Below, piece after piece: positions 46,392 to 54,946 of a stretch of DNA of 64,000 nucleotides. Position numbers and translations under genes: made by a program. The stretch lies in assembly GCF_001656035.1 (NCBI RefSeq), contig NZ_CP010029.1:3173602-3237601 (forward strand). The letters run 5' to 3'. Positions within the stretch are counted from its first letter, which is position 1. The number at the start of each line of letters is the position of its first letter. Under the pieces are notes generated by a model, which saw nothing but the letters and a program-made list of their open reading frames with translations, was not told where the DNA came from and made no database searches. The stretch comes from Yersinia entomophaga (GTDB lineage: Bacteria; Pseudomonadota; Gammaproteobacteria; Enterobacterales; Enterobacteriaceae).

Positions 46392-46874
46392 TTAAGGTGT
46401 GTTAGCTAACACTTGAGATTTTGTCTCTGACAAATCGGCATCTGAATATACTTTTTCCATTATGAGTTTGGCATATTTATCCCTAAATCTGGGGGTTTCA
46501 GAGTGATAGGCTCCTACAGCTTTCCAGCTATAACCATATTTTTTAAACTTGAGACTAAGCAAATAAGCCCCAGCCTGAATGTTAATACATGGAGATTTCA
46601 ACATATTTGCGTTATCAATAATACCAGCCGATTGCAGTAATGAGATATTAATTGAATTTATCTGCATCAAGCCAATGTCATGACTGCCATTCTCGTTTTT
46701 ATTCTTCGCATTGATTTTCCAGGATGACTCCTGAGAAATAATAGATTCAAGAATAACAGAGGGTACATTCCATTTTTCGGCGGCAGAGTTTAGACATGTC
46801 GAATGGGCTGATCCAACAGAGAAAAGAAAATAATATATAATCGGTGTTAAATTAGAAAATGTCTTCCTCATCAT
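46392..46874 (-). CDS. T3SS lytic transglycosylase (IagB/IpgF-like)
   Basis: 160 residues from the ATG at 46874 (two ATGs in tandem; a TTG lies nine bases further up). A signal peptide ends near residue 25. The SLT fold is visible: the catalytic Glu in 'ESIISQESSWKINAK' near 48, 'DIGLMQINSIN' near 67, and 'GAYLLSLKFKKYGYSWKAVGAYHSE' near 105-130. It opens peptidoglycan locally for assembly of the apparatus. It overlaps the OrgC-like gene by 23 bases and ends the leftward operon before a 284-base gap. Confidence 0.9.
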   Translation of the reverse strand: MMRKTFSNLTPIIYYFLFSVGSAHSTCLNSAAEKWNVPSVILESIISQESSWKINAKNKNENGSHDIGLMQINSINISLLQSAGIIDNANMLKSPCINIQAGAYLLSLKFKKYGYSWKAVGAYHSETPRFRDKYAKLIMEKVYSDADLSETKSQVLANTP

Positions 46875-47268
46875 CACTCTCAATGTAACTAAGTTGATTG
46901 TTTAATATACTGCTAGTGAACTCTTTAAGGGTTTTATTAATGATGGATTCGTTTATTAAAAATGGAATGATAATGTTGGACGAAAGCTCTTTATCTTCTT
47001 TACTTCCGCTTGACTGTAGTAAAGTATTAGCATGAACAATAATACTAGATTTTGTATTATTATCATTGCCATTAAGCTTTTCTGAAATCACTTTATAGGC
47101 CTCTTTCAGGTTTTTTAATTGGTTGATTTTTATATTATTAACAAGTTCATAAGCCAATTTATCAGAAGCATCATTTTTTAATGATTGAATGTTAATTTTG
47201 TTCATTTCTATTCTCTTGGCATTTCCGGTATTAGCTATAACTTTATTCAGGTTGCTCGTTATTTTCAT
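46852..47268 (-). CDS. OrgC/MxiL-like T3SS protein (by position)
   Basis: 138 residues, polar, mostly helical, with no signal peptide or membrane segment and an acidic C-terminus (ESDDEEDIF). Sequence similarity is too weak for a direct call. The position after sctL and before the lytic transglycosylase equals orgC in Salmonella and mxiL in Shigella. OrgC is a secreted protein that promotes needle polymerisation, so a similar role is plausible but unproven. Both ends overlap neighbouring genes, which supports a real gene. Confidence 0.55.
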   Translation of the reverse strand: MKITSNLNKVIANTGNAKRIEMNKINIQSLKNDASDKLAYELVNNIKINQLKNLKEAYKVISEKLNGNDNNTKSSIIVHANTLLQSSGSKEDKELSSNIIIPFLINESIINKTLKEFTSSILNNQLSYIESDDEEDIF

Positions 47269-47917
47269 TTTCTTCTCGCTGGTTGCATGTGGTCAATCTT
47301 ATTATTTCTCTGGTTTTTTTTAAGTTAACAATTCCGTTAATATTCAATATGTGTTTTTTTATTGGTGGAAATATTTCTTGCAAGAATTCAGGACGGTCTT
47401 TATTTGGATCAAATACTATGATTTCATCACCTACCTTGAGAATTATATTTTCCTGATTACTTTCTATGACATAAGATTCATTCTTCAGGTTTCCTATTAT
47501 TTTAGCGTAATGAATTTTGGGAATGTGTAGTTCAATATTTGGTGATGATATTGAAAAGCCATGAAAATGCTCAGAAACCAATTCGATAAATCTCGTATCT
47601 CCAAATATTTCCTGTAATTTATTTTTAAGTCTCACCTCAATATTGGCAATATTTTTGTTGCATATTTCTTGATAGAGGCTTATTGCTGAAATGACAGTGT
47701 CAATAAATAAAAAAATCCCGCTCTTGAAGCCAAAATTATGTGCTTGATCAGTTATATGTTTGATTTCAACTTCAGCTTTAGACAACCTTTTTTTTGCTTC
47801 TTTCTTTGCGTATTCGATTATGCGTACTTGATAAGCATTAGAACTAATACAGCACCTCTTGATAAGTACTTTTTCATTTGATATTTCATGCAAGGGTGTT
47901 TTTTTTACTTTTAACAT
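47243..47917 (-). CDS. sctL: T3SS stator protein SctL (OrgB/MxiN-like)
   Basis: 224 residues, near OrgB's 226. The N-terminal 'KVLIKRCCISSNAYQVRIIEYAKKEAKKRLSKAEVEIKHI' resembles OrgB and has the helical region typical of SctL and FliH. SctL links the ATPase SctN to the sorting platform (SctK, SctQ). It overlaps sctK upstream by 32 bases and the OrgC-like gene downstream by 26. Confidence 0.85.
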   Translation of the reverse strand: MLKVKKTPLHEISNEKVLIKRCCISSNAYQVRIIEYAKKEAKKRLSKAEVEIKHITDQAHNFGFKSGIFLFIDTVISAISLYQEICNKNIANIEVRLKNKLQEIFGDTRFIELVSEHFHGFSISSPNIELHIPKIHYAKIIGNLKNESYVIESNQENIILKVGDEIIVFDPNKDRPEFLQEIFPPIKKHILNINGIVNLKKTREIIRLTTCNQREENENNEQPE

Positions 47918-48431
47918 GATAACAAACCATTTCTATCAAATTGAAGGGTAGTCTCGCACATTGCAATGTGCGCATGATGTTCATCACACGTTGGCTAAAT
48001 ACGCGTTCAGCTCTGCTTTTCAATGTTGTATCGAAAAAAATAATCGTTTCAACAAGTTGTAGTGCGCCAAAAGCCATTATATAATTTGGGGTAACATATT
48101 TTTCTTTATACTTTTGTAATATGTATTTGAACTTAGGTAGCATATTGTTTCTTAACTCTATATCATCATCGGTTAATAAATATGGATGATGTTTTGTATC
48201 AACTCCAAGTATTCCTAATCTCCAGGCTATATCTGGTAAGTTACCCCACGATTCCTTAATCACCTTAGGAATGCAGAGTGACAGCTTGCGTGGAATAGGT
48301 AGTTGATATTTAGCAATTAAATAATTATTTTGGAAAGCCTGAAGATAAATTGGTGAGTTATTATGCTCCATTATTCTGTGATCAGAATGAAAGTAGCTTC
48401 CAGGTGATAGCAATATTTTTAAATGATCCAT
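47886..48431 (-). CDS. sctK: T3SS sorting platform protein SctK (OrgA/MxiK-like)
   Basis: 181 residues. 'PGSYFHSDHR', 'WGNLPDIAWRLGIL' and 'MAFGALQLVETI' follow the OrgA pattern ('PLSYIHPQR', 'RLPQVAYLLG', 'GYAQLNAL'). SctK couples the cytoplasmic sorting platform to the SctD ring. It lies between sctJ (9 bases upstream) and sctL, the order of prgHIJK-orgAB. Confidence 0.8.
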   Translation of the reverse strand: MDHLKILLSPGSYFHSDHRIMEHNNSPIYLQAFQNNYLIAKYQLPIPRKLSLCIPKVIKESWGNLPDIAWRLGILGVDTKHHPYLLTDDDIELRNNMLPKFKYILQKYKEKYVTPNYIMAFGALQLVETIIFFDTTLKSRAERVFSQRVMNIMRTLQCARLPFNLIEMVCYHVKSKKNTLA

Positions 48432-48440
48432 TAAATTCTC

Positions 48441-49187
48441 CTATTGGGTATTGATCTTTTTGGATGAACCACTTCTTTTTTCCATAAAACGTGCGGAATT
48501 ACGAAAATAGAAGAGCATGAAAATAATTAAGTTAGTGATTAGGATGATTATCAAAATATAATATGGATTAAAAGTATTAGATTTACTATCTAGTGATACA
48601 CTACGTTGAATAATCGGACGTTCAACAATAACTACAGAGACATTGTCATATGAACTGTCTGAAAAACTATTTTTTAAAAAAAGTTTTATTTTAGTCATCA
48701 ATTGGTTTGGATCTTCACTACCAGCATAAGTCACTAAACAGGATATATTTTGCTGCTGAGTAGTCCTGCTATTATTTAATAGAGGATAACTCACATGCAC
48801 TCTGGCATTGACAACTCCTGGTATGGTCAAAACAGATTGTTCAAGCCGCTGTTCAATCAGTGAAAGTAATCTGGCTCGTTCTGCATGAGGTGAGGCAACT
48901 AAAGAATCACTGGGAAATGCCTGAATAATTTCTACGGATTCTTTAGAAGGCAAGTTATATTGCTTGAGTAAATCTACCGCCGCAATAAAATCATTTTTAG
49001 AAACATGAATGGAGTAACCCAACTTGCCATTTGCCTTTTTTTTACCCTGAATACCGTATTGTTGTAAGGTCGCCAAGACTTCATTGCTTTGACGCTGATC
49101 TAGCTCGGTTAGTAAATCTTGGCTATCGCAGCCAGTCAAAAATAGGGCAATGGCTGCACATAATATAAACCGGCTTATTCGCATCAT
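48441..49187 (-). CDS. sctJ: T3SS inner ring lipoprotein SctJ (PrgK/MxiJ-like)
   Basis: 248 residues. The lipobox LTGC gives the lipidated Cys20. Ring-building domains: 'LLTELDQRQSNEVLATLQQYGI' near 25, and 'IPGVVNARVHVSYPLLN' near 120. A C-terminal membrane helix spans about 208-228. SctJ forms the periplasmic inner-membrane ring with SctD. Its start overlaps the end of sctI. Confidence 0.94.
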   Translation of the reverse strand: MMRISRFILCAAIALFLTGCDSQDLLTELDQRQSNEVLATLQQYGIQGKKKANGKLGYSIHVSKNDFIAAVDLLKQYNLPSKESVEIIQAFPSDSLVASPHAERARLLSLIEQRLEQSVLTIPGVVNARVHVSYPLLNNSRTTQQQNISCLVTYAGSEDPNQLMTKIKLFLKNSFSDSSYDNVSVVIVERPIIQRSVSLDSKSNTFNPYYILIIILITNLIIFMLFYFRNSARFMEKRSGSSKKINTQ

Positions 49188-49498
49188 TATTGAGATTTTA
49201 TCGTAGTTTCTACAGCTGAAATAGCTTTACGAACCAATGTATTCGCCAGTGATACAACTTCAGCATGTTTTCCCAATCGTATCTGACCGACTCTGATTAA
49301 TTCTGCGGAATCAGTTATATTTCCATGCTCGATTAAATTAACTATTGCAGCTTTCTCCTGACTGGTTGCTGCAGCTTGCTGGCTGAACAATTTTTTTATT
49401 ATCCCTTCGATCTGGCCTGCTCCGTCGAAAACGGATTCACCAATATCAGGGAGCTGATTTTTAAATGAAATTAAACTGGTTAAATGACTCATGTGCAA
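49187..49498 (-). CDS. sctI: T3SS inner rod protein SctI (PrgJ/MxiI-like)
   Basis: 103 residues (PrgJ has 101). The C-terminus 'VVSLANTLVRKAISAVETTIKSQ' matches PrgJ's 'VSTLTRKGVGAVETLLRS' pattern. SctI forms the rod at the base of the needle and is secreted early. It lies between the needle gene and sctJ. Confidence 0.85.
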   Translation of the reverse strand: MHMSHLTSLISFKNQLPDIGESVFDGAGQIEGIIKKLFSQQAAATSQEKAAIVNLIEHGNITDSAELIRVGQIRLGKHAEVVSLANTLVRKAISAVETTIKSQ

Positions 49499-49522
49499 TG
49501 CTCTAATTTATATTATATAGTT

Positions 49523-49825
49523 CTAAATATTACGAATAATCCCGGATGTAAGGTCGAGGAGTTTCTTTGCAACGTTAGATTGTGCTTGCCTAAGTGCAGA
49601 ATATTGACCTAGATACAATGTATAATCTATTAACTTAATTGGGTTAGAGATATCTTCTATAGCACTTTTTTGCGCCGCCTCGATTTTATTCATTAGGTCT
49701 TTTGTGGGCTCAGTGAATTTCCCAGCAATATCATAAGCAAAGTTTGCTGTTTGCCCGGATAGTGGTGTCGTGTTTTCAAAGTTCTTAACGGTATAGTTTG
49801 GCGTGGATAATGTTGTCGTTGGCAT
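49523..49825 (-). CDS. sctF: T3SS needle subunit SctF (PrgI/MxiH-like), N-terminally extended
   Basis: 100 residues. The C-terminal 60% is classical: 'NPIKLIDYTLYLGQYSALRQAQSN' followed by 'LLDLTSGIIRNI', equal to PrgI's 'SEYNLYRNAQSN...DAAIIQNF'. PrgI and MxiH have 80-83 residues, so this one has about 18 extra at the N-terminus (MPTTTLSTPNYTVKN). No later in-frame ATG could give a shorter product containing the needle fold. Subunits polymerise into the extracellular needle. Confidence 0.9.
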   Translation of the reverse strand: MPTTTLSTPNYTVKNFENTTPLSGQTANFAYDIAGKFTEPTKDLMNKIEAAQKSAIEDISNPIKLIDYTLYLGQYSALRQAQSNVAKKLLDLTSGIIRNI

Positions 49826-49846
49826 GATAAATTTCTCTTTATTTTC

Positions 49847-51169
49847 TTAGTAAGAATGTTGTTTAAAATCCCAATGATTGTTATTGATTTTTATATTTTC
49901 ATTTATATCATTAATAAACACTCCTTCATATAATTCATTATCACTAAGTGAAATAGAGAATTGAATGTAATTACTCCCCCATTCACTAATGAATTTTTTG
50001 ACAAAATTCATGGTTGATATCAGTTGATTGTCACTAAGATTTGAGCTTACAACCACAATAGGTTTTTTTTCATCTTCTATAATTCTGAATGGCACATTAC
50101 TTGCTTTTATTCCTCTTATTGCATCATCAAAAATTGCTTTTTTATGATAAAACTTAACTTCTATCTCGTTAGCACAGCTAACTCTAGATTTTATCGTTTC
50201 ATTTATTTTTTCTACTTCTGATAAGTAATCCGAGCTTTTCAATAACTTAACAATAGGTGAGCAAGGATAACTCATATCAATATTTAAAACTGACGATGAA
50301 AAGGGGGTGATTAAGGACATTAGCTCTTTCTCTAACTCGCTAACTAAAATAATGTCAACTAAGCCAGCATAGTTTGACGTGAGCAATTGCTGAGATACCC
50401 AGTCTGCATCGCGGCGGCTATTTACAATGACTTGATCTTTCCCTCTTCCTTCTGCTTGCAGAATAATGGTGAAATGAATTGATGATTCACCTAAAAGTTT
50501 AGATATGTTGCTTGTAATGATTTTATCTACTTGCACATTAGAATTATGATTGTTAGTCATGACTGTTAATAAAATCAAGCCAACAGTTAACATTGAAATA
50601 AATATAATAATTAAATGCTTAGATGTTCCTCTCTTTATCAAGCTTCCATTTTTCTGTGGTAGAGAAGAGTCCATTGTATCTTTTTGTCCTAGCTCATCGA
50701 AGGATTCATAATTCCATGAATCATCGATCGACTTAACCAGTATAGGAAACGTATCGGGGAATAAGACCGTTTGTAATATGACATCGGTAGTCAGTTTAGG
50801 TGTGTCTTTTTCATTATCTAAATCTTCAAAAATGACTGATAGTTTAGCATCTGATTTGTTTGCTTCATTGGTATAGGATGAAAAAAAAGTTAACTTATAA
50901 TTGCCAGTATCAATAGGAAAAAAGTAACTGATTAAGTCATTCTCTTCATCAGTCACAACGTTATAGTCTGTCTCTGTGTTCGCAAATATCAGGCAACCTT
51001 TAGATTTAAACAATAATTCGGTGCCAGTCATTCGACCAGAGGCTATTTTTATTATATAAAAATCGGCGTTATTATTCATAGCAACGAAGGTTCTATTGGT
51101 GTAAAAATCAGTCATTAATGATGAGCTGTATTTCTTAAAGAGAATACAACTAAAATAGTTCGCATACAT
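49847..51169 (-). CDS. sctD: T3SS inner ring protein SctD (PrgH/MxiG-like)
   Basis: Up to 440 residues. A start at 51079 (MNNNADFY) or 51115 is also possible, because no clear ribosome site marks the first ATG. The N-terminal cytoplasmic domain is FHA-like. A membrane helix lies at about 184-206, and the periplasmic ring domains end with 'EWGSNYIQFSISLSD...NNNHWDF', matching PrgH's C-terminus. SctD forms the outer part of the inner-membrane ring. It is the first gene of the leftward operon, diverging from the AraC-type regulator. Confidence 0.9.
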   Translation of the reverse strand: MYANYFSCILFKKYSSSLMTDFYTNRTFVAMNNNADFYIIKIASGRMTGTELLFKSKGCLIFANTETDYNVVTDEENDLISYFFPIDTGNYKLTFFSSYTNEANKSDAKLSVIFEDLDNEKDTPKLTTDVILQTVLFPDTFPILVKSIDDSWNYESFDELGQKDTMDSSLPQKNGSLIKRGTSKHLIIIFISMLTVGLILLTVMTNNHNSNVQVDKIITSNISKLLGESSIHFTIILQAEGRGKDQVIVNSRRDADWVSQQLLTSNYAGLVDIILVSELEKELMSLITPFSSSVLNIDMSYPCSPIVKLLKSSDYLSEVEKINETIKSRVSCANEIEVKFYHKKAIFDDAIRGIKASNVPFRIIEDEKKPIVVVSSNLSDNQLISTMNFVKKFISEWGSNYIQFSISLSDNELYEGVFINDINENIKINNNHWDFKQHSY

Positions 51170-51254
51170 CTTTTAAAGTTTGGTTATTATTGCCGATTTG
51201 AATCTATTACTCATCGGAATAAATCGCACTAATTCTTATCGTTTCTGGTACCGG

Positions 51255-51280
51255 CATCCTTTTATAAAGGATGTTTTTTT
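51255..51280 (+). terminator. Terminator-like hairpin in the leader before the AraC-type regulator
   Basis: A perfect 8-base stem CATCCTTT/AAAGGATG with a TAT loop (51255-51273), followed by seven T. It points rightward and lies 98 bases before the regulator ATG, between the two divergent operons. A promoter upstream of it would be attenuated; a promoter downstream would be insulated from upstream transcription. Confidence 0.75.
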
Positions 51281-51378
51281 CCTAATAATTCCAAAGAATG
51301 TGATTGTTGCTAATTGTAGAGTATAACCAGATTTTGTTTAAATAATCAGATGCTACTTCCTGTTAAGGTTTTTTATTC

Positions 51379-52162
51379 ATGAGTATAAGTAAGAGCAACA
51401 ATAATGTGGACGGAGAACTACCTGCTCTTGATTGCATGATTTTCTATGTCAGGCCAATGGTGAAAGGTTCTATATTAGAATACCCATCATTTATACGGAA
51501 AGAAAAAGGTCTGGTACTGGATTCCTCACTTTTAATTGCGCCGAGTTTGGATGACTTAAATCAGATTTCCGGAGTTTGGAGTATCAGTGGGATACCTATA
51601 TTTAGTGCTATTGAAATTTTAGCAACGCTTGATGAGGCTAAATCACAATCAAATAAAGGTAAAAGGCCTCCATCCGATAGTGAAATCAAATTTGAAGATT
51701 CTGTCCCTGTCTGGTATGACAGGAATTATTCAACCTGGCGTAATTCTGAAGTGAGTGGTTTACTTATTTCTGAAGTCATGAACGGGGGGGGGGTATTATT
51801 TATCATTATTAAATATTCTTCGCCGGTATGAGGCATATGGAATATTCCGTTATCTTATTTCACAGTCAGCTAATGGAGAAAATATAAAAATATCTCAGTT
51901 GAGCAAAAATTATGGATTATCGTCCCCCTACTTTAGATTTCTGTGTCGTAAAAGTTTTAATTCATCGGCGAAAAAAAAGATGATGAGTTGGCGTATGGCA
52001 ACCGCGGTCTTACTGCTAATTGAAAGTGATATGTCAATATTGGATGTGGGGTTAGCTTGTGGTTACTGCTCTGCATCTCATTTTACATTAGACATAAAAA
52101 GAAATTTCGGGCTCACTCCATCTGAGATAAGGCACCTGGAGAGTGGTTTATATGATAGTTAA
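51379..52162 (+). CDS. AraC-type T3SS activator (InvF/MxiE-like), frame broken at a G10 run
   Basis: As written, translation from 51379 gives 150 residues and stops at 51829-51831. The frame breaks at ten G (51784-51793). With nine G the frame continues 'YYLSLLLNILRRYEAYGIFRYLISQS' into the AraC DNA-binding domain ('ISQLSKNYGLSSPYFRFLCRKSF', 'MSWRMATAVLLL', 'DVGLACGYCSASHFT'), ending at 52162: 260 residues. That domain resembles InvF ('LGEDYGVSYTHFRRLC', 'LRNWRMAQSLL'). InvF and MxiE activate effector genes together with a chaperone. The gene heads the sctC operon, as invF and mxiE do. The intact downstream part argues against long decay: the break is a switch, a very recent mutation or a read error. 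Confidence 0.85.
51784..51793 (+). repeat. G10 homopolymer at the frame junction
   Basis: Ten consecutive G code for Gly136-Gly138 plus one extra base. Loss of one G (or gain of two) joins the two halves of the AraC-type regulator. Such tracts slip during replication or transcription. Confidence 0.95.
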
Positions 52163-53855
52163 TCCATACCTTTTCTCTAAAATATTAATTTTATCTTTAT
52201 TAACTTTTAGCTATGCCTCTCCAGGATTTGGAGAGGTTATTACCGCTACGCCGGTAGACCGGGAAAAAAGTCAGAGTTCATTTATTGCCAATAATATAAC
52301 GATTAATAAGGTATTTGACGTCGTTTCATCCAGGATAGAAAAGCCGATTATTCTTAGCAAAATTGCAATGCAAAAAAAAGTGACTGGCAATTTTGACATG
52401 TCACAACCGGAAGAAATGTTTAAGTCATTAGCTAGACGGACGGCTTTAATATGGTATGACGATGGAACCAGTATATATGTATATGATAATAGTGAAATTC
52501 GCAATGAACTAATAAACTTGCGTTCAACAAGTTGGAGTGAGTTGCTTAACTATATTAAGACCACTGGAATTTATGACTCGCGTTATCCACTACGTTCAGA
52601 GGGTAAAGCATCCGTAGTCTATGTTGCAGGCCCTCCACTTTATGTCGAATTAGTATTAGCTACCGCTCGCTACTTGGATGAGCGGATTCAAGTCGAAGAG
52701 AAAGCAGGGACTGATGTGACTATTATCCCGTTAAAGCACTCGTCGGTTAACGATCGTGTTTTTAGCCAACGGGGCAAAGCCGTGACGATTCCAGGCATGG
52801 TCACCGTTATTAATTCATTGTTCAGTAAAAATGCTTTGGGTAACAACGTTCATGTTATTCCGCGTGAAGATATTTCAAATCAGATAGAAACAGGTTTTCC
52901 GTTACCACCGGCGGCGCTGGATTTGGCGCAACAAAATTACGGAGCTATTACTGACACGGGAAGTAGTCACTTTTCCGTAGTTGCTTATCCTGATAGTAAT
53001 AGTCTGTTAGTTACTGGTTCCGCGCAACAAACTCGCTATATATATCAATTAGTTAACGCCCTAGACGTTTCTCGTCGGCAAATTGAACTTTCTCTCTGGA
53101 TTATTGATATATCGAAAAAAAAATTAGATGAAGTGGGCGTCCGTTGGCAGGTTGGTAGCGTAACCGCAGGCGGGGGTGACATTGTTTTTAATCAAAGCAA
53201 TCTGTCAAATAGCGCCAGGTTTTTGGCACGTATTGATGCAATAAGCCGTACTGGTGATGCTCAAATAGTTTCTCGTCCTATCGTATTGACGCAGGAAAAC
53301 GTCCCGGCACTTTTTGATAACAGTTCGAGTTTCTATGCTCGGCTGGAAGGTGAAAGGGTCGCGACTCTCGAGCAGGTGACCTACGGCACTATGGTGAGTG
53401 TATTACCACGGATTTCGCACGGAGGGCAGGTTGAAATGGACGTAAATATTGAGGACGGTTCTCCCGGTCGTAGCGGTAGCGGGGATGTAGAAAAGATTGG
53501 CGGTTTACCTGTAGTCAATAGAACTCATATCAGTACTGTTGCTCGAATAGCCAAAGAAGGCAGTTTACTTATCGGTGGATATACCCGCGAACAATTAGAA
53601 GAAACCGAGGAGAAAATCCCGCTACTCGGTAGTATCCCTTATTTAGGGCGACTATTCAGCTATAGAAGTACTAATCAACAAAAAATGATTAGGGTTTTTC
53701 TGATCCAGCCTCGTTTATTAAGTGAGTCAGAGGCCTGGGATGGTAGGCAATTTTCAGAAAAAGAGCGTTTGAGCGATAGAATAAAAAACAAAAATGAACA
53801 GCTACAAGGAACGATAAAATTATTGCAGAACTATATGGATAGTCCATGGCCATAG
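52152..53855 (+). CDS. sctC: T3SS secretin SctC (InvG/MxiD-like)
   Basis: 567 residues from the ATG at 52152 with GGAGAG upstream. A signal peptide spans residues 1-30 (ending SPGFGE). N-domains include 'NITINKVFDVVSSRIEKPIILSK' near 50; the secretin domain has 'AQIVSRPIVLTQENVPALFDNSSSFY' and ends 'IPLLGSIPYLGRLFSYRSTNQQKMIRVFLIQPRLL'. It forms the outer-membrane ring, probably piloted by the YscW-type lipoprotein. Its start overlaps the end of the AraC-type gene, so translation of the two is likely coupled. Confidence 0.95.
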   Translation: MIVNPYLFSKILILSLLTFSYASPGFGEVITATPVDREKSQSSFIANNITINKVFDVVSSRIEKPIILSKIAMQKKVTGNFDMSQPEEMFKSLARRTALIWYDDGTSIYVYDNSEIRNELINLRSTSWSELLNYIKTTGIYDSRYPLRSEGKASVVYVAGPPLYVELVLATARYLDERIQVEEKAGTDVTIIPLKHSSVNDRVFSQRGKAVTIPGMVTVINSLFSKNALGNNVHVIPREDISNQIETGFPLPPAALDLAQQNYGAITDTGSSHFSVVAYPDSNSLLVTGSAQQTRYIYQLVNALDVSRRQIELSLWIIDISKKKLDEVGVRWQVGSVTAGGGDIVFNQSNLSNSARFLARIDAISRTGDAQIVSRPIVLTQENVPALFDNSSSFYARLEGERVATLEQVTYGTMVSVLPRISHGGQVEMDVNIEDGSPGRSGSGDVEKIGGLPVVNRTHISTVARIAKEGSLLIGGYTREQLEETEEKIPLLGSIPYLGRLFSYRSTNQQKMIRVFLIQPRLLSESEAWDGRQFSEKERLSDRIKNKNEQLQGTIKLLQNYMDSPWP

Positions 53856-54946
53856 CCCCACTTGGTGGAAACTCACGTTATATCTCGGCGCAACGTGATA
53901 AGAATGAGGAAGCTCAAAACACTGCTGGTGACAGTGAGAATACGCTACGTGGGCAAGGCATCATCGATAACACTAGCGAATATGCATCAATGGCGATGTT
54001 AGCCTCGCAGTTTAATCGGCGCAAAGAATTACGTTCATCGAGTGATGATAATACGATATTTACCGAGAGAATTTTGGATGATAACGCTGACGAGAAAGTA
54101 AGTCATATTGAAAAAATCATTAATCGCGAGGAAATGACTCCTCCCAAATTACGTTCTTTTCTGGCTCAGTTGTTTCCTGATACCAGCGACATGTTGATGG
54201 TTATTTTTGAGCTCCTACGACGAAAAAAACTAACCAGTAAGATCGTTAGTAATTTAAATACGTTGAAAAGTGTCTTAACCGAAGAAGATACAGAGCGTAG
54301 GACTGAAGCGGGCGTTAACGTAGCATTATCGGCAAGGTTGTTCTCGCATTCCTTGGATAAGACATCGATTCAACTGCGGGATATATATCGTGACTTTATT
54401 TGCTACGATGGCCCAATCATTTATATTTACGAACAATGGGTAAGTGAAATAACGAGTCAGCAACGAGAAATTATGCTGCGTTACCTAACACGTTCACTAG
54501 CTTGCGATTTGCAATCTATCCCTACAGGAAATATTAACGTTGTAGAATTTGGTGATCTATTCCGTAGAGTTGGTGGTTTAAGGGAGATTCAATCAGTTGA
54601 GATTCATTTTCTGCAGAAAATAATGAGTACAGAGCTTATAAGCATAAGTAATGATCAAGAATTGTCTAATCTTTTCGTTTCTGGGATCAGGAATATAGAT
54701 AATTATAAAATAAGTTTGGCCAAGTTTTATTCTGAAAAGTTATCATTAGTGACATATGAAACCAAGGCTATTTTTTTACAGTTGTTATTGAGTGGTTTCT
54801 CCAGTGTGTCTGTAGATATTTTTTTCTCGTTAGAGAAAAGGGACAAACTCATCCATTTAATGAAAGAAAAAATTAGCCAGATAAAATTGAAAGAAGATGC
54901 AGTGAAAAGAATAAATAAAGTTAAGAGTAGGGATGAAAATGCGTAG
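53846..54946 (+). CDS. sctW: T3SS gatekeeper SctW (InvE/MxiC-like)
   Basis: 366 residues (InvE 372). A disordered polar N-terminus precedes a helical HrpJ/YopN-type body from about 55 ('EKVSHIEKIINREEMTPPKLRSFLAQLFPD'). SctW controls the switch from translocator to effector secretion. It overlaps sctC by 10 bases and sctV by 8. Confidence 0.9.
   Translation: MAIAPLGGNSRYISAQRDKNEEAQNTAGDSENTLRGQGIIDNTSEYASMAMLASQFNRRKELRSSSDDNTIFTERILDDNADEKVSHIEKIINREEMTPPKLRSFLAQLFPDTSDMLMVIFELLRRKKLTSKIVSNLNTLKSVLTEEDTERRTEAGVNVALSARLFSHSLDKTSIQLRDIYRDFICYDGPIIYIYEQWVSEITSQQREIMLRYLTRSLACDLQSIPTGNINVVEFGDLFRRVGGLREIQSVEIHFLQKIMSTELISISNDQELSNLFVSGIRNIDNYKISLAKFYSEKLSLVTYETKAIFLQLLLSGFSSVSVDIFFSLEKRDKLIHLMKEKISQIKLKEDAVKRINKVKSRDENA

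Noticed and set aside
51899..52162. The AraC DNA-binding half as a separate gene starting at a TTG
   Set aside because: The TTG has no ribosome site and lies inside the domain; the upstream frame joins it perfectly when one G is removed, so it is one split gene.
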